From an uncultured Hyphomicrobium sp. (GTDB lineage Bacteria > Pseudomonadota > Alphaproteobacteria > Rhizobiales > Hyphomicrobiaceae): a stretch of 64,000 nt of DNA. Below, one piece after another: positions 36,077 to 44,930 of the stretch (positions are counted from its first letter, which is position 1; each line of letters begins with the position of its first letter). The DNA is taken from contig CAKTFJ010000003.1 in assembly GCA_934555825.1 (NCBI GenBank), forward strand, positions 232,968 through 296,967, in the 5' to 3' direction. The notes beneath the pieces were generated by a model. The model worked only from the letters and a program-made list of their open reading frames with translations, was not told the origin of the DNA and searched no databases. The translations under genes and the position numbers were made by a program.

Positions 36077-38227
36077 TCAGTTGACGCGCGTTACCTCGAC
36101 CAGGTTGTCCGAGTATGTCGGCGCGCGGCCGAGCCCCGACCATGCATCGGACGAGATCGAATTGACCGAGCCGTCCGAACGATTGAGCGACCGCCAGTAC
36201 CCGAGCGTGGCCACGACAAGGCCCGGCGGCACGTCGTCGGTCACGCGCGCGAGGCCCTCGAAGCTGCCGCGCGAATTCGCGACCCTCACGGGGTCGCCTT
36301 GGCGAATGCTCCGCGTCTCCGCATCCGCGGGCGAGATCATCACGAACTGCTCGCCCTGGCCTCTGATCTTGTGCGGCTCGTTCGCATAGCACGAGTTCAA
36401 AAATCCGTGGCTCTTAGGCGTGATGATGTTGAGCGGAAACGCCTTCGCGAGTTCGGGATCGGCTTCCGCCGTCTCGCGCATTGCGACGTAGCCGGGGAGC
36501 GGATCGACGGGCGATCCGTCCTGGTCGCCGTCGTACATGGCGCGGAACGGACCGGCGACGAAGTTCTTCGTATCATCGGGCAGAAGCACTTCGACCTTGC
36601 CCGACGGGGTTGGGAACTTCCCTTCGGCGTGCGGCGCGCGCGTATCCACAGGCCCCACGTCGATCCTGTAGAAGCCGTGCTCCTTGAAGTAATCCATGTC
36701 GACGCCGCCCATCTTGGGATCGTCCCAATTGATGTAGGCGGCACACAGCTCGCTGTCGGTCATTTTGAAGACTTCGTCGTCGAAGCCCATTTCCGTCGCC
36801 AGCAGACGCCACAGGTCGCTCGTCGGTTTGCACTCGCCGGGCGGATCGACGGCCTTCTCGTTATACGTGAGGTAGAACGTACCCCACGACCACATCATGT
36901 CCTCGGCCTCGCCCGCCATGGCGGAGGGCAGAATGATGTCGGCATACTTCGCCGTGTCCGTGATGAAATGCTCGGCGACGACGGTGAACAGATCTTCCCG
37001 CTGAAGTCCCTGCACGATCTTGTTCGTCTCGGGCGACTGACTTACGGGATTGGTGCAGAAGACGAACAGGCTCTTGATCGGCGGATCGAGCTTCATCTCG
37101 CCCGTCAGCGCTTGGCCGAGCCGGAGGTTGTTCACCGCGCGCGTCCCCGGTTTGATGAAATCCGGCCGCGCCGCTTTGGCCCAATCGACGGGAAAGTCCC
37201 ATAGCGGAAGTTGCAGCATTCCGCCGCCCACATGCCGCCACGAGCCCGCGAGCGCCGGTAGCGCGTAGATTGCGCGCGAAGCCTGCGCACCGCCCGCCGA
37301 GCGCTCGATAGCGACGCCGATGCGGATCGCAGACGGCTGCGAGGTTGCAAACTCGTAGGCGAACTTTTTTACGTCGTCGGCTTTGACGCCCGTCACGCGC
37401 TCCACATACTCGGGCGTGAAATCCGCCGCACGCGCTTTGAGCTCCGGGAAGCCGTGGACATACTTGTCGACGTAATCCTGATCGACCAGGCCCTGCTCGA
37501 TCATGGAATTGACGATGCCGAGCGCAAGCGCGCCGTCCGTGCCGGGCTTCAACGCGATGTGCCAGTCGGCGCCCTTCGCCGTCCGTGAGCGGTAGGGATC
37601 GACGACGACGATCTTCGCGCCGCGCTTTTGCGCTTCGAGAATGAACGGCCAGTGGTGCAGGTTGGTCGAGATCGTGTTGCACGCCCAGATCACGATAAAC
37701 TTCGAATGCACGAAGCTTTCGGGGTCAACGCCCCCGGTCGGCCCATGCGTCATCAGCCACGCCGTGGACGAGCCCGACGTGCAGAACGTCTTCTCGTTCA
37801 CCGTCGAGCCCAGGCGGTTGAAGAATGGGTCGCCCGAGTTGATGCCCTGCACCAGGCCCATGTTGCCGAGATAGCTGTAGGGCATGATGGCCTGCGAGCC
37901 GTACTCGGCGATGATCTCGCGCCACTTGTCGCCGATGGTCTTGATCGCCTCGTCCCACGTGATGCGCTCGAACGTGTTGCCCCCGTTAGGCCCCGAGCCT
38001 TTCGGGCCGACGCGGCGCAGCGGATACATGAGCCGGTCCGGATTGGCGTGGTGGTCGTGGAAATCCTTGAGCTTCACGCACAGCCCGCCACGCGTGAACG
38101 GATGGTTTTTCTTGCCGCGCACATCCACGAGCTTGCCGTCCACAACGTGGTATTCCATGGCGCACGTGTCCGGGCAGTCGTGCGGGCATGCGCCGTGAAA
38201 GACTTGAGGCTTGATCTGCTCGTTCAT
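36077..38227 (-). CDS. Molybdopterin oxidoreductase, DMSO-reductase superfamily
   Basis: Cytoplasmic-type catalytic subunit of 716 residues with no Tat signal. The N-terminal [4Fe-4S] site has Cys14, Cys18, Cys22 and Cys50 (CPHDCPDTC, then GGLC). A Cys at 149 (TFCTSGSS) falls where the Mo ligand of Cys-type members sits; this alignment is my inference. The pterin-binding domains (VVVDPYRSRTAKGADWHIALKPGTDGALA, and the C-terminal NIITPKSHGFLNS...VRVANSRG) are intact. GGAGG lies 10 bases before the ATG. No electron-transfer or membrane subunit gene accompanies it, so physiological substrate and partner are unknown. Confidence 0.9.
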   Translation of the reverse strand: MNEQIKPQVFHGACPHDCPDTCAMEYHVVDGKLVDVRGKKNHPFTRGGLCVKLKDFHDHHANPDRLMYPLRRVGPKGSGPNGGNTFERITWDEAIKTIGDKWREIIAEYGSQAIMPYSYLGNMGLVQGINSGDPFFNRLGSTVNEKTFCTSGSSTAWLMTHGPTGGVDPESFVHSKFIVIWACNTISTNLHHWPFILEAQKRGAKIVVVDPYRSRTAKGADWHIALKPGTDGALALGIVNSMIEQGLVDQDYVDKYVHGFPELKARAADFTPEYVERVTGVKADDVKKFAYEFATSQPSAIRIGVAIERSAGGAQASRAIYALPALAGSWRHVGGGMLQLPLWDFPVDWAKAARPDFIKPGTRAVNNLRLGQALTGEMKLDPPIKSLFVFCTNPVSQSPETNKIVQGLQREDLFTVVAEHFITDTAKYADIILPSAMAGEAEDMMWSWGTFYLTYNEKAVDPPGECKPTSDLWRLLATEMGFDDEVFKMTDSELCAAYINWDDPKMGGVDMDYFKEHGFYRIDVGPVDTRAPHAEGKFPTPSGKVEVLLPDDTKNFVAGPFRAMYDGDQDGSPVDPLPGYVAMRETAEADPELAKAFPLNIITPKSHGFLNSCYANEPHKIRGQGEQFVMISPADAETRSIRQGDPVRVANSRGSFEGLARVTDDVPPGLVVATLGYWRSLNRSDGSVNSISSDAWSGLGRAPTYSDNLVEVTRVN

Positions 38228-38513
38228 AGGGGTGCGTCCTCCGTCGCGTTTCCTGGGGCCGGGCCGTTTGTGTTCCCCCTCTTCCGGAGAGGATCGGCCT
38301 CTGAAATTTCGGTGCGACATTCTGGCATTGCTGGGCCGTTTCGATCAATCCGCCGATCGCATGTCAGGCATAATGCCCGCAGAGCCTAACGCCTTGAGTA
38401 TAAGTATCTTTTTTCAAACAAACGCAGCGAGCGGATTAACGTAATAGCTGGATGAATATAGCGCATGGCGCGCCGAGCGCGACGCAGCCGTTAAGCAAAC
38501 GATGGCGCGGCGC

Positions 38514-39563
38514 TCAGGGCGCGCACGACCCGTCGATGCGGTGAGAGTTGCCGGAGGGATCGCGCACGGTCCCGGCGTCGTCGAGATACTCAGGCCCGAT
38601 TGGAACCTTCCCGTGCCCCCCCGGAATATCGAGCACGTACGTCGGCATCGCGAGACCGGAGAGGCGTTGCCTCAAGGCGTGCATCAGCGCCTGTCCTGCG
38701 TCGATGCTGGTACGGAAATGCGCGGTGCCGGGCGCAAGGTCGCCGTGGTGGAGATAGTAGGGCGTGACGCGTGCTTCCACGAATGCCCGCATCAAAGCTT
38801 CGAGCGTATCCACGTCGTCGTTGACGCCACGAAGCAGCACCGTCTGGCTGACGAGAGGAACGCCTGCCTCGACGAGGCGCGCAATCGCGGCGCGCGCTAA
38901 ATCGGTCAGTTCGCGCGCATGGTTGGCGTGCAGCGCGACGTAGACGGTTTTGCCCGACGCACGAAGTGCGGATACGAGATCGCTCGTCACGCGTTCGGGA
39001 GCGACGACGGGTACCCGTGTATGCCATCGGATCACTTTGACGTGCGAGATTGCGCCGAGCGCGCGGCTCACGTCCTCCATGCGCCGCGGGCTCATGATGA
39101 AGGGATCGCCGCCGGTCAGGATCACTTCCCAGATTTCGGGATGATCGCGGATATAAGCGAGCGCCGCGTCAAGCTCGAGCGCCGTCAGATTGGCCTCTGC
39201 CGCCGGACCCACCATTTCACGGCGGAAGCAGAAGCGGCAGTAGACGGGACACACGCCGACGACCTTGAGAAGCACGCGATCCGGATAACGGTGCACGACG
39301 CCGCGCACCGGACTTTTCGCGTGATCCCCGATGGGATCTGCGCGCTCCTGCGGCGTCGTGTCGAGTTCGCGCACGTCGGGCACGAACTGGCGCGCAATCG
39401 GATCTGCCGGATCGCGTAGATCGATCAACTCCGCCATGGCCGGCGTAACGGCAACGGCATAGCGCGCACCCACGGCGGAGAGCGCTTCCTCCCGCTCGGC
39501 CGGCACGAATCCCGCATCCACGAGATCGCTGGCGCTTCTGAGCGTCTGGCGAAGGCGCGTCAT
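38514..39563 (-). CDS. epmB: EF-P beta-lysylation protein EpmB (lysine 2,3-aminomutase-like)
   Basis: Radical SAM enzyme that converts alpha-lysine to beta-lysine for modification of elongation factor P. In 349 residues it has the cluster motif CPVYCRFC (Cys105, 109, 112), GGDPF, the VTPYYLHHGD region and DIPGGHGKVPIG with the PLP lysine (about 319). It overlaps the GFA-family gene by four bases (ATGA). epmA and efp, its partners, lie within 3 kb. A plain lysine 2,3-aminomutase is less likely because of its length and this context. Confidence 0.93.
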   Translation of the reverse strand: MTRLRQTLRSASDLVDAGFVPAEREEALSAVGARYAVAVTPAMAELIDLRDPADPIARQFVPDVRELDTTPQERADPIGDHAKSPVRGVVHRYPDRVLLKVVGVCPVYCRFCFRREMVGPAAEANLTALELDAALAYIRDHPEIWEVILTGGDPFIMSPRRMEDVSRALGAISHVKVIRWHTRVPVVAPERVTSDLVSALRASGKTVYVALHANHARELTDLARAAIARLVEAGVPLVSQTVLLRGVNDDVDTLEALMRAFVEARVTPYYLHHGDLAPGTAHFRTSIDAGQALMHALRQRLSGLAMPTYVLDIPGGHGKVPIGPEYLDDAGTVRDPSGNSHRIDGSCAP

Positions 39564-40027
39564 GCAGGTGGCCAGCGTTCGGTGTCGTGGTCGGGATGCT
39601 GGTTAGAAATCACATCGGCCAGGAACGACGCATTGGGATCGGCCAGCGAGTGCTTCTCGGGAAGCGCGTGCACGTGATCCACATAAGGAAGCTTGCCCTC
39701 GATGCCCCACTGCACGATAGGTGCGAATTCCTGAGGCTTGTCGAAGGCGCCGATGGCGAGCGCGATCCCGTCGGGAGCTTCGTACGTGAGCGGCGTACCG
39801 CAGTCGGCGCAGAAACCGCGCGTGACGATGTTCGACGACTGAAACTTCTTTGGTGATCCGCGCGTCCACGTCAGCGTTGCGTGGCTCACCGACACGAGCG
39901 GTGCATAGAAGCCACCGAACGCCTTTTGACACATCCGGCAATGGCAGACGGACGCATCGCCGAGCGTGCCATCGACACGGAAACGAACCGCGCCGCATTG
40001 GCATCCGCCGGAATGTGTTTCGGTCAT
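39560..40027 (-). CDS. GFA-family (formaldehyde-activating-like) zinc protein
   Basis: A 155-residue protein of the GFA/CENP-V fold, with zinc-binding cysteines in GGCQCGAVRFR, CHCRMCQKAFGG and FCADCGTPL. The family name comes from glutathione-dependent formaldehyde-activating enzyme, but most members have no proven activity. Its stop overlaps the epmB start by four bases, and it lies 36 bases after epmA, so it is translated as part of the EF-P modification operon. A link to EF-P modification is not known from the family. Confidence 0.9.
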   Translation of the reverse strand: MTETHSGGCQCGAVRFRVDGTLGDASVCHCRMCQKAFGGFYAPLVSVSHATLTWTRGSPKKFQSSNIVTRGFCADCGTPLTYEAPDGIALAIGAFDKPQEFAPIVQWGIEGKLPYVDHVHALPEKHSLADPNASFLADVISNQHPDHDTERWPPA

Positions 40028-40062
40028 TAGCGTCTCATCGCTCGTTGTGTCGCACCAAGCCT

Positions 40063-41112
40063 TTACTTGCGCTCTTGCGTGAGCGGTGTCCAGATCACCT
40101 GATCGACGTTCTGAGCCCCCACGGCCAGCATCACGAGCCGGTCGAAGCCGAGCGCCGCCCCTGCCGATGGTGGCATATGAGGCAGTGCCGCGAGGAAATC
40201 CTCGTCCAGCGGATAGCGCTCGCCATAGAGTCGCGCCTTCTCGTCCATCTCATGCATCAGTCGCCGGCGTTGTTCGCCGGCATCGCCGAGTTCGCCGAAG
40301 CCGTTGGCGAGTTCCACGCCCGCGACGTAAAGCTCGAAACGTTCGGCCGCTTCTGGCCGCCCCGGCACCGCCCGTGCGAGAGCGGCTTCGGGAGAGGGAT
40401 AGTCATAGAATATCGTGGGCCGCGGAAAGCCGAGGCACGGCTCGATCTTCTCGACCAGGACGCGCGAAAACATATCTGACCAAGTGTCGTCATCGGCGAT
40501 CCGTATACCGGCTGCCCCTGCTCGCGCGGCAAGCGCGTCGCGATCTGCGTTGCCCGCGGGGCATGTGTCGAGCAAGCGGACCCCCGCATAGCGCGCGAAG
40601 GCGTCGTCCACAGAAAGCCGCTCCAAGTCGCCGCCGATTGCCGTCTCGTGCCCGCGCCACGTCCATGTCGTCCGTTCCGCCGTGTGCGCCGCAAGCTCCA
40701 GGATCGCGGCGCAGTCGTCCCAGAGCGTTTCGTACGGCACGCCGGTTCGATACCATTCGAGCATGGTGAACTCTGGCGCGTGAAGCGCGCCGCGTTCGCG
40801 GTTCCTGTAGACGGGCGCGAACGTGAAGATCTTGTTCTCACCCGCTGCCAGCAGCTTCTTCATCGCAAACTCGGGCGACGTGTGAAGATAGAGCCGCCGC
40901 CGTTCGAGATCCGTGCCGACGAGATCGGTCCCAAACGCATGGAGATGTGTCTCGTTACCCGGTGAGACCTGCAGCGCGCCCGCGTCGATCTCGACGAAAT
41001 CCTGATCCGTAAACCATGCCCGGATTGCCGCCTTGATCTGCCCCCTTAGAAGAAGGCCCGGCCGGCGGTCCCGGTGCCGGTCGGCATCCCACCAGGGAGA
41101 GGGAAGTGGCAT
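40063..41112 (-). CDS. epmA: EF-P lysyltransferase EpmA (GenX/PoxA, LysRS paralogue)
   Basis: Attaches (R)-beta-lysine to the conserved lysine of elongation factor P. The 349-residue product is a class II aminoacyl-tRNA-synthetase core without the anticodon domain: [16 protein letters not shown] (motif 2 region), [24 protein letters not shown] and the C-terminal motif 3 [19 protein letters not shown] lies about 9 bases before the ATG at 41112; the frame opens at 41178. It is divergent from efp and in one operon with the GFA gene and epmB. Confidence 0.95.
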   Translation of the reverse strand: MPLPSPWWDADRHRDRRPGLLLRGQIKAAIRAWFTDQDFVEIDAGALQVSPGNETHLHAFGTDLVGTDLERRRLYLHTSPEFAMKKLLAAGENKIFTFAPVYRNRERGALHAPEFTMLEWYRTGVPYETLWDDCAAILELAAHTAERTTWTWRGHETAIGGDLERLSVDDAFARYAGVRLLDTCPAGNADRDALAARAGAAGIRIADDDTWSDMFSRVLVEKIEPCLGFPRPTIFYDYPSPEAALARAVPGRPEAAERFELYVAGVELANGFGELGDAGEQRRRLMHEMDEKARLYGERYPLDEDFLAALPHMPPSAGAALGFDRLVMLAVGAQNVDQVIWTPLTQERK

Positions 41113-41403
41113 GAGGCGTTCCTTGAAAATGCGGCCGTGAGGCGCTGTGCGGCGCACCCTATCGAGGCACGCTGGCACGCATCAAGCCGATTTGAGAGGC
41201 GATTTGGAGTGTGCGGGCCCCGCCCCTTGGCCTCGAACCCGATCCAGAGTATGAAGCGCCACGATTTTCGGACCACGACTGCGCCGGGTTCTCTGGGCCT
41301 GAGGCGTGCTTCGCCGGTCTCGACAAAGACGAGAGCCCCGCGCTGGGCAGCGGCCAAGGCTGTGATAGGCGCCGGGCCGCAACACGTTCAGCAGGAGAAG
41401 ACC

Positions 41404-41973
41404 GTGGTCAAGGTGATCGCAAGCTCGATTCGTAAAGGCAATGTTCTCGATCTCGACGGCAAGCTCGCCGTCGTCATTTCGGCTGAGAACATCCATCCCG
41501 GCAAGGGCACGCCGGTCACCCATCTCGAAATGCGCCGCATCTCCGATGGCGTGAAGGTGACCGAGCGCTACCGCACCACCGACCAGGTCGAGAAAGCCTT
41601 CCTTGAAGAGAAGGACTACAACTACCTCTACGAAGACGACATGGGCTTCAACTTCATGGAGCCCGAAACCTACGACCAGATTACGGTCTCGAAGGATGTC
41701 ATCGGCGATCAGGCGATCTGGCTGCAGGAAAGCATGAGCTGCAAGCTCTCGCTGTTCGAGGGCAATGCGATCGCTATCGAGCTTCCGGCCCGCGTCACCT
41801 TCGAGATCGTCGAAGCCGATCCGGTCGTGAAGGGACAGACGGCCTCGTCGTCCTATAAGCCCGCGAAGCTCGAAAACGGCGCCCGCATCATGGTGCCCCC
41901 GCACATCGGCTCGGGGACGCGCGTCGTCGTGATGACGGCAGACGGCTCTTACGTCGAGCGCGCGAAGGACTGA
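41404..41973 (+). CDS. efp: Elongation factor P
   Basis: Translation factor that relieves ribosome stalling at proline runs. The 189-residue product has the KOW-like N-domain with IHPGKGTPV, where Lys34 is the residue modified by EpmA/EpmB, then two OB domains ([53 protein letters not shown]). The GTG at 41404 is the start: AGGAG stands 6 bases upstream and the length then matches the family. The frame opens much earlier at 41074, which is spurious. Confidence 0.97.
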   Translation: MVKVIASSIRKGNVLDLDGKLAVVISAENIHPGKGTPVTHLEMRRISDGVKVTERYRTTDQVEKAFLEEKDYNYLYEDDMGFNFMEPETYDQITVSKDVIGDQAIWLQESMSCKLSLFEGNAIAIELPARVTFEIVEADPVVKGQTASSSYKPAKLENGARIMVPPHIGSGTRVVVMTADGSYVERAKD

Positions 41974-41994
41974 TCGCGCGCTCCTTTTCCGTTA

Positions 41995-42603
41995 TCAGAA
42001 CTTGATAAGCGAGGCGGGCTCGGAAACGTGGCCTGCCTCGGCGTGCATGGCATGGAGGCGGGGCACGATGTCCGCGGCATCCGTCACGATGCCGTAGCTG
42101 ACTTCGAGACCCGGCCGGATGAAGGCCTGGCTGCGCATGTGCTCCAGCAGGTGGAGAAACGGGCTCCAGAAGCCGGCGATGTTGGCGACCACGATCGGCT
42201 TGGTGTGCTGCCCGAGCTGAGACCAGGTGAGCTGCTCGACCAGTTCTTCCAACGTGCCGATGCCGCCGGGAAGCGCGACGAACGCATCTGAGTGCTCGAA
42301 CATCAGCCGCTTGCGCTCGTGCATGTCGGCGGTGACGATAAGATCCGAAACGTCGTGCAGCATCTGCTCACGTTCGGAGAGGAAGTCGGGGATGATGCCC
42401 GTGACTTTGCCGCCGCCTTCCAGGGTAGAGCGCGCGACCTCACCCATGAGGCCGAGCCCACCGCCGCCGTAGACGAGGCCGATGTTTGCCTCCGCCAGTG
42501 CCCGGCCGAGCGTGCGTGCGGCATCCGCATAGATGGGGTTCTCGCCGTGACCCGAGCCGCAATAGACGCAGACGCTACGCACCGTATCCGGACGAGGACG
42601 CAT
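41995..42603 (-). CDS. LOG-family protein (TIGR00730, cytokinin-riboside phosphoribohydrolase-like)
   Basis: A 202-residue Rossmann-like protein with GGGGLGLMGEVARS and the family signature PGGIGTLEELVEQLTW. LOG enzymes cleave nucleoside 5'-monophosphates to free the base; the bacterial substrate is often AMP or is unknown. Starts at 42687 and 42633 are also possible; 42603 gives the family's usual length. It converges with efp, 21 bases apart. Confidence 0.88.
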   Translation of the reverse strand: MRPRPDTVRSVCVYCGSGHGENPIYADAARTLGRALAEANIGLVYGGGGLGLMGEVARSTLEGGGKVTGIIPDFLSEREQMLHDVSDLIVTADMHERKRLMFEHSDAFVALPGGIGTLEELVEQLTWSQLGQHTKPIVVANIAGFWSPFLHLLEHMRSQAFIRPGLEVSYGIVTDAADIVPRLHAMHAEAGHVSEPASLIKF

Positions 42604-42923
42604 TTCGAGTTTTCCGTGACCGTTGGCCCGCATGCTGGTTTGACCGGCACGGGTACGCTGGGCAGAGGCAGGTGGTGGATGTTTCAACTGAGTTCCTTAC
42701 GTGTGAAGATGGCGGCGCAGCGCCGAGATTAACCCCCTGTTTACAAATGGGGTGTGACGGCGCGTCTGCCAATGGCGAGGCCGAAAAGCATCAGCCGTGC
42801 GGGGTAATCGACCCGTCTGCTTAAGAAAATTTGGAACTTCCTTTGCTCCCCTGGCGCAGGGTGCCGTAATCTGGCCCCAACAACAAAGCGCGGGAAGCGC
42901 AAGCGTGGGGAGTGGGTCGCGTA
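42604..42923. other. Divergent intergenic region LOG gene / coiled-coil gene
   Basis: About 320 bases (or less if the longer LOG start is used). The stretch 42730-42755 holds a short inverted repeat, ACCCC-N12-GGGGT. A GGGGAG ribosome site precedes the coiled-coil gene. I see no RNA gene or convincing promoter. Confidence 0.4.
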
Positions 42924-44852
42924 ATGACTACGGGGCGGGACGGAAATTTCACAAATATTCCAGTGGCCTGCGCGGTGGCAGTGCTGCTGTGCGGAATGAG
43001 TGTTTCGCAGGATGCGAAGGCAGATCCGCCATCATCTTCGGAGCGCATCGAAGTCGCTCAATACGACAGCACAGTGTTCAGTCACGTAACGGAGTGGCTG
43101 GAGCGCGCGCAACGCAGCTATCAGGCCGAGGTGGCCGGCAAGCTCTCCGTGCCTCGCGCGGCGTCAGGCATCGGCGATCAAGCCGCTGCAGATGAGGCGC
43201 CAGGGAGCCGAGGTGGGATTTGGGGTCGGATCCTGGGCGCAATCGACACGGCTATGGCCTATCTCTCGTTCTGGGTGGACCGCGCCTACGAGGTGGCAGG
43301 CCTTCCGGCACCGGCGCTGCCTTATGCGCCCGATAGCCGGTTGGATCGCGAAACCCGCGCCGCTGCCGAAGCCCGCCAGCAGGCGGAATCGGAATGGAAG
43401 AGCCTGGAGGAGCAGGCCGAAGCCGTGGCGCGCGATGCCGCTCGCGAGGCAGATGCCTCCCGTGAGGCCGTGCAGATGGCGACGGCGGGAGAGCTTCCGA
43501 CTGTCCATCTGGCGGATGCCGAGCGCGCCCGCGCGGAGCAACGCAAAGAGGACCTCGCAAGGCGCAAGCAGGAGCTGGACCGGCAGATCGCCGACGGCCT
43601 GAAAAAGCTCGAAGAGTTTACCGAGGCCGACGAGGCCGGAAAGCAACGCATCCGGGATGCCGCCCGCAACGCGGAGGAGGCTCTCAAGGCGGCCGACGAC
43701 AAGCTGAGTGAGGCAAAAAAGGCCGAAGAAGCACGCCGCGTTGCGGAAGCCGAGGCCGCAGCGCAGCAAGCCGAAGACGAAGCGCGCCGCGCCGCGGAGG
43801 CACGCCGCAGGACCGAAGAGGCCGAGAAGGCGCGTAAGGCGGCTGAGGCCGAAGCCACGCGCAAGGCGGAGGAAGCGGAAAAAGCGCGTCTCGCTGCTGA
43901 GGCTGAGGTGGTGCGGAAAGCCGAGGAAGAGCGGCGAGTGGCGAAAGCCAAGGTGCAGGCGGAAGAAGCTGAAAAGGCGCGTCGCGCGGCCGAACAGGCG
44001 GAAGCCGCCCGCAAAGCGGACGACGAGCGACGCGCGGCTGAAGCGCGTCGCCGTACCGATGAGGCCCTGAAAGCCCAGAAGGCAGCCCAGGCCCAGGTGC
44101 TGGCAGACGGCGAAGCCGCACGGCGGACGTTGGAAGAGGCACGGAGAGTCGCCGCGGAGCGGCGCGAATCCCGTGCTGCGGAGCGGCGCGCGGCCGAAGC
44201 CGCGGAGGCGCGCAAAGCAGAAGCCTTAGCTAAGGAGCAACGCATCGCTGCGGCCGCAGCGGCGGAAAAAGCGCTTGAAACGGAAGCTGCGCCACAAGCC
44301 GACGTTCCCTCCAGCCAAGGCGAAGAGGCGAAGGTTGTCCCGGGCGCAGCGAAAGAGACGGCGACGCCATCTGCACGTGCGGAAGCTGCCGCAAGTGAGC
44401 ACGCGGATTCTCGGATCCGTAGCGCTGCGACGACCGAAGCCCCGTCCGCAAGCGAGCGTCACGCAGCAACTCGTGTCGCAGCCACCTCCACGCCCCAGGC
44501 AACGCAACGCCGCGCCGCAACCCCGCGCAAAAAGGCCCGGAGCAAGGCGCACGGGCTCCGCGTGAAGGCGTCCACGCAACGTGCCCACCGCCCACGCAGC
44601 GCGCTCAAATGCAAGTGGCGCAAGCCGGCCTATGCGCAAAAGCGCCGCGCGCGCACCGTGAAGAAGGGTCGTGAAGCGACGCATTGGGCGAGCGCGCCGC
44701 GGCGCGTTTCCAGCCGGCGGGCGTTGCCGCGTTCTGCGCGCGCCGCGCGATCCGTCGCACGGCCAAGGGTGAAGGAAGCCCGGAAGTGCTGCACGAAGCG
44801 CTGCGCCAAGCGCATCCGGATCAGCCGCAGGGCGGCGCACACGAGCACATAA
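42924..44852 (+). CDS. Exported long coiled-coil protein with basic histone-like tail
   Basis: A 642-residue product. A signal peptide (IPVACAVAVLLCGMSVSQDAKA) is followed by a short globular region (about 40-150). A long Ala/Glu/Lys/Arg coiled coil of TolA-like composition (about 150-460), built from EEAEKARxAAEAE-like units, comes next. Then follows an Ala/Ser/Thr-rich linker and a very basic Arg/Lys/Ala tail (about 530-642) with a CCTKRC cluster. The tail resembles histone-H1-like or Lys/Ala-rich nucleoid proteins, odd after a signal peptide. Function unknown; peptidoglycan or surface binding are possible. The ATG at 42924 has GGGGAG upstream. The low-complexity segment makes similarity searches unreliable. 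Confidence 0.75.
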   Translation: MTTGRDGNFTNIPVACAVAVLLCGMSVSQDAKADPPSSSERIEVAQYDSTVFSHVTEWLERAQRSYQAEVAGKLSVPRAASGIGDQAAADEAPGSRGGIWGRILGAIDTAMAYLSFWVDRAYEVAGLPAPALPYAPDSRLDRETRAAAEARQQAESEWKSLEEQAEAVARDAAREADASREAVQMATAGELPTVHLADAERARAEQRKEDLARRKQELDRQIADGLKKLEEFTEADEAGKQRIRDAARNAEEALKAADDKLSEAKKAEEARRVAEAEAAAQQAEDEARRAAEARRRTEEAEKARKAAEAEATRKAEEAEKARLAAEAEVVRKAEEERRVAKAKVQAEEAEKARRAAEQAEAARKADDERRAAEARRRTDEALKAQKAAQAQVLADGEAARRTLEEARRVAAERRESRAAERRAAEAAEARKAEALAKEQRIAAAAAAEKALETEAAPQADVPSSQGEEAKVVPGAAKETATPSARAEAAASEHADSRIRSAATTEAPSASERHAATRVAATSTPQATQRRAATPRKKARSKAHGLRVKASTQRAHRPRSALKCKWRKPAYAQKRRARTVKKGREATHWASAPRRVSSRRALPRSARAARSVARPRVKEARKCCTKRCAKRIRISRRAAHTST

Positions 44853-44930
44853 TGCGAGGCGCAGCGGGATTGCCCGCTGGCCACGCCACCGCAAAAGAGG
44901 CTAAGTCTCTCGCCTGCTTCGCCGGGGCCT

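Noticed and set aside
41074..41403. Upstream extension of EF-P (299-codon frame)
   Set aside because: The GTG at 41404 has a well placed AGGAG and gives the standard 189-residue EF-P with Lys34 in position; the extension is not conserved-looking.
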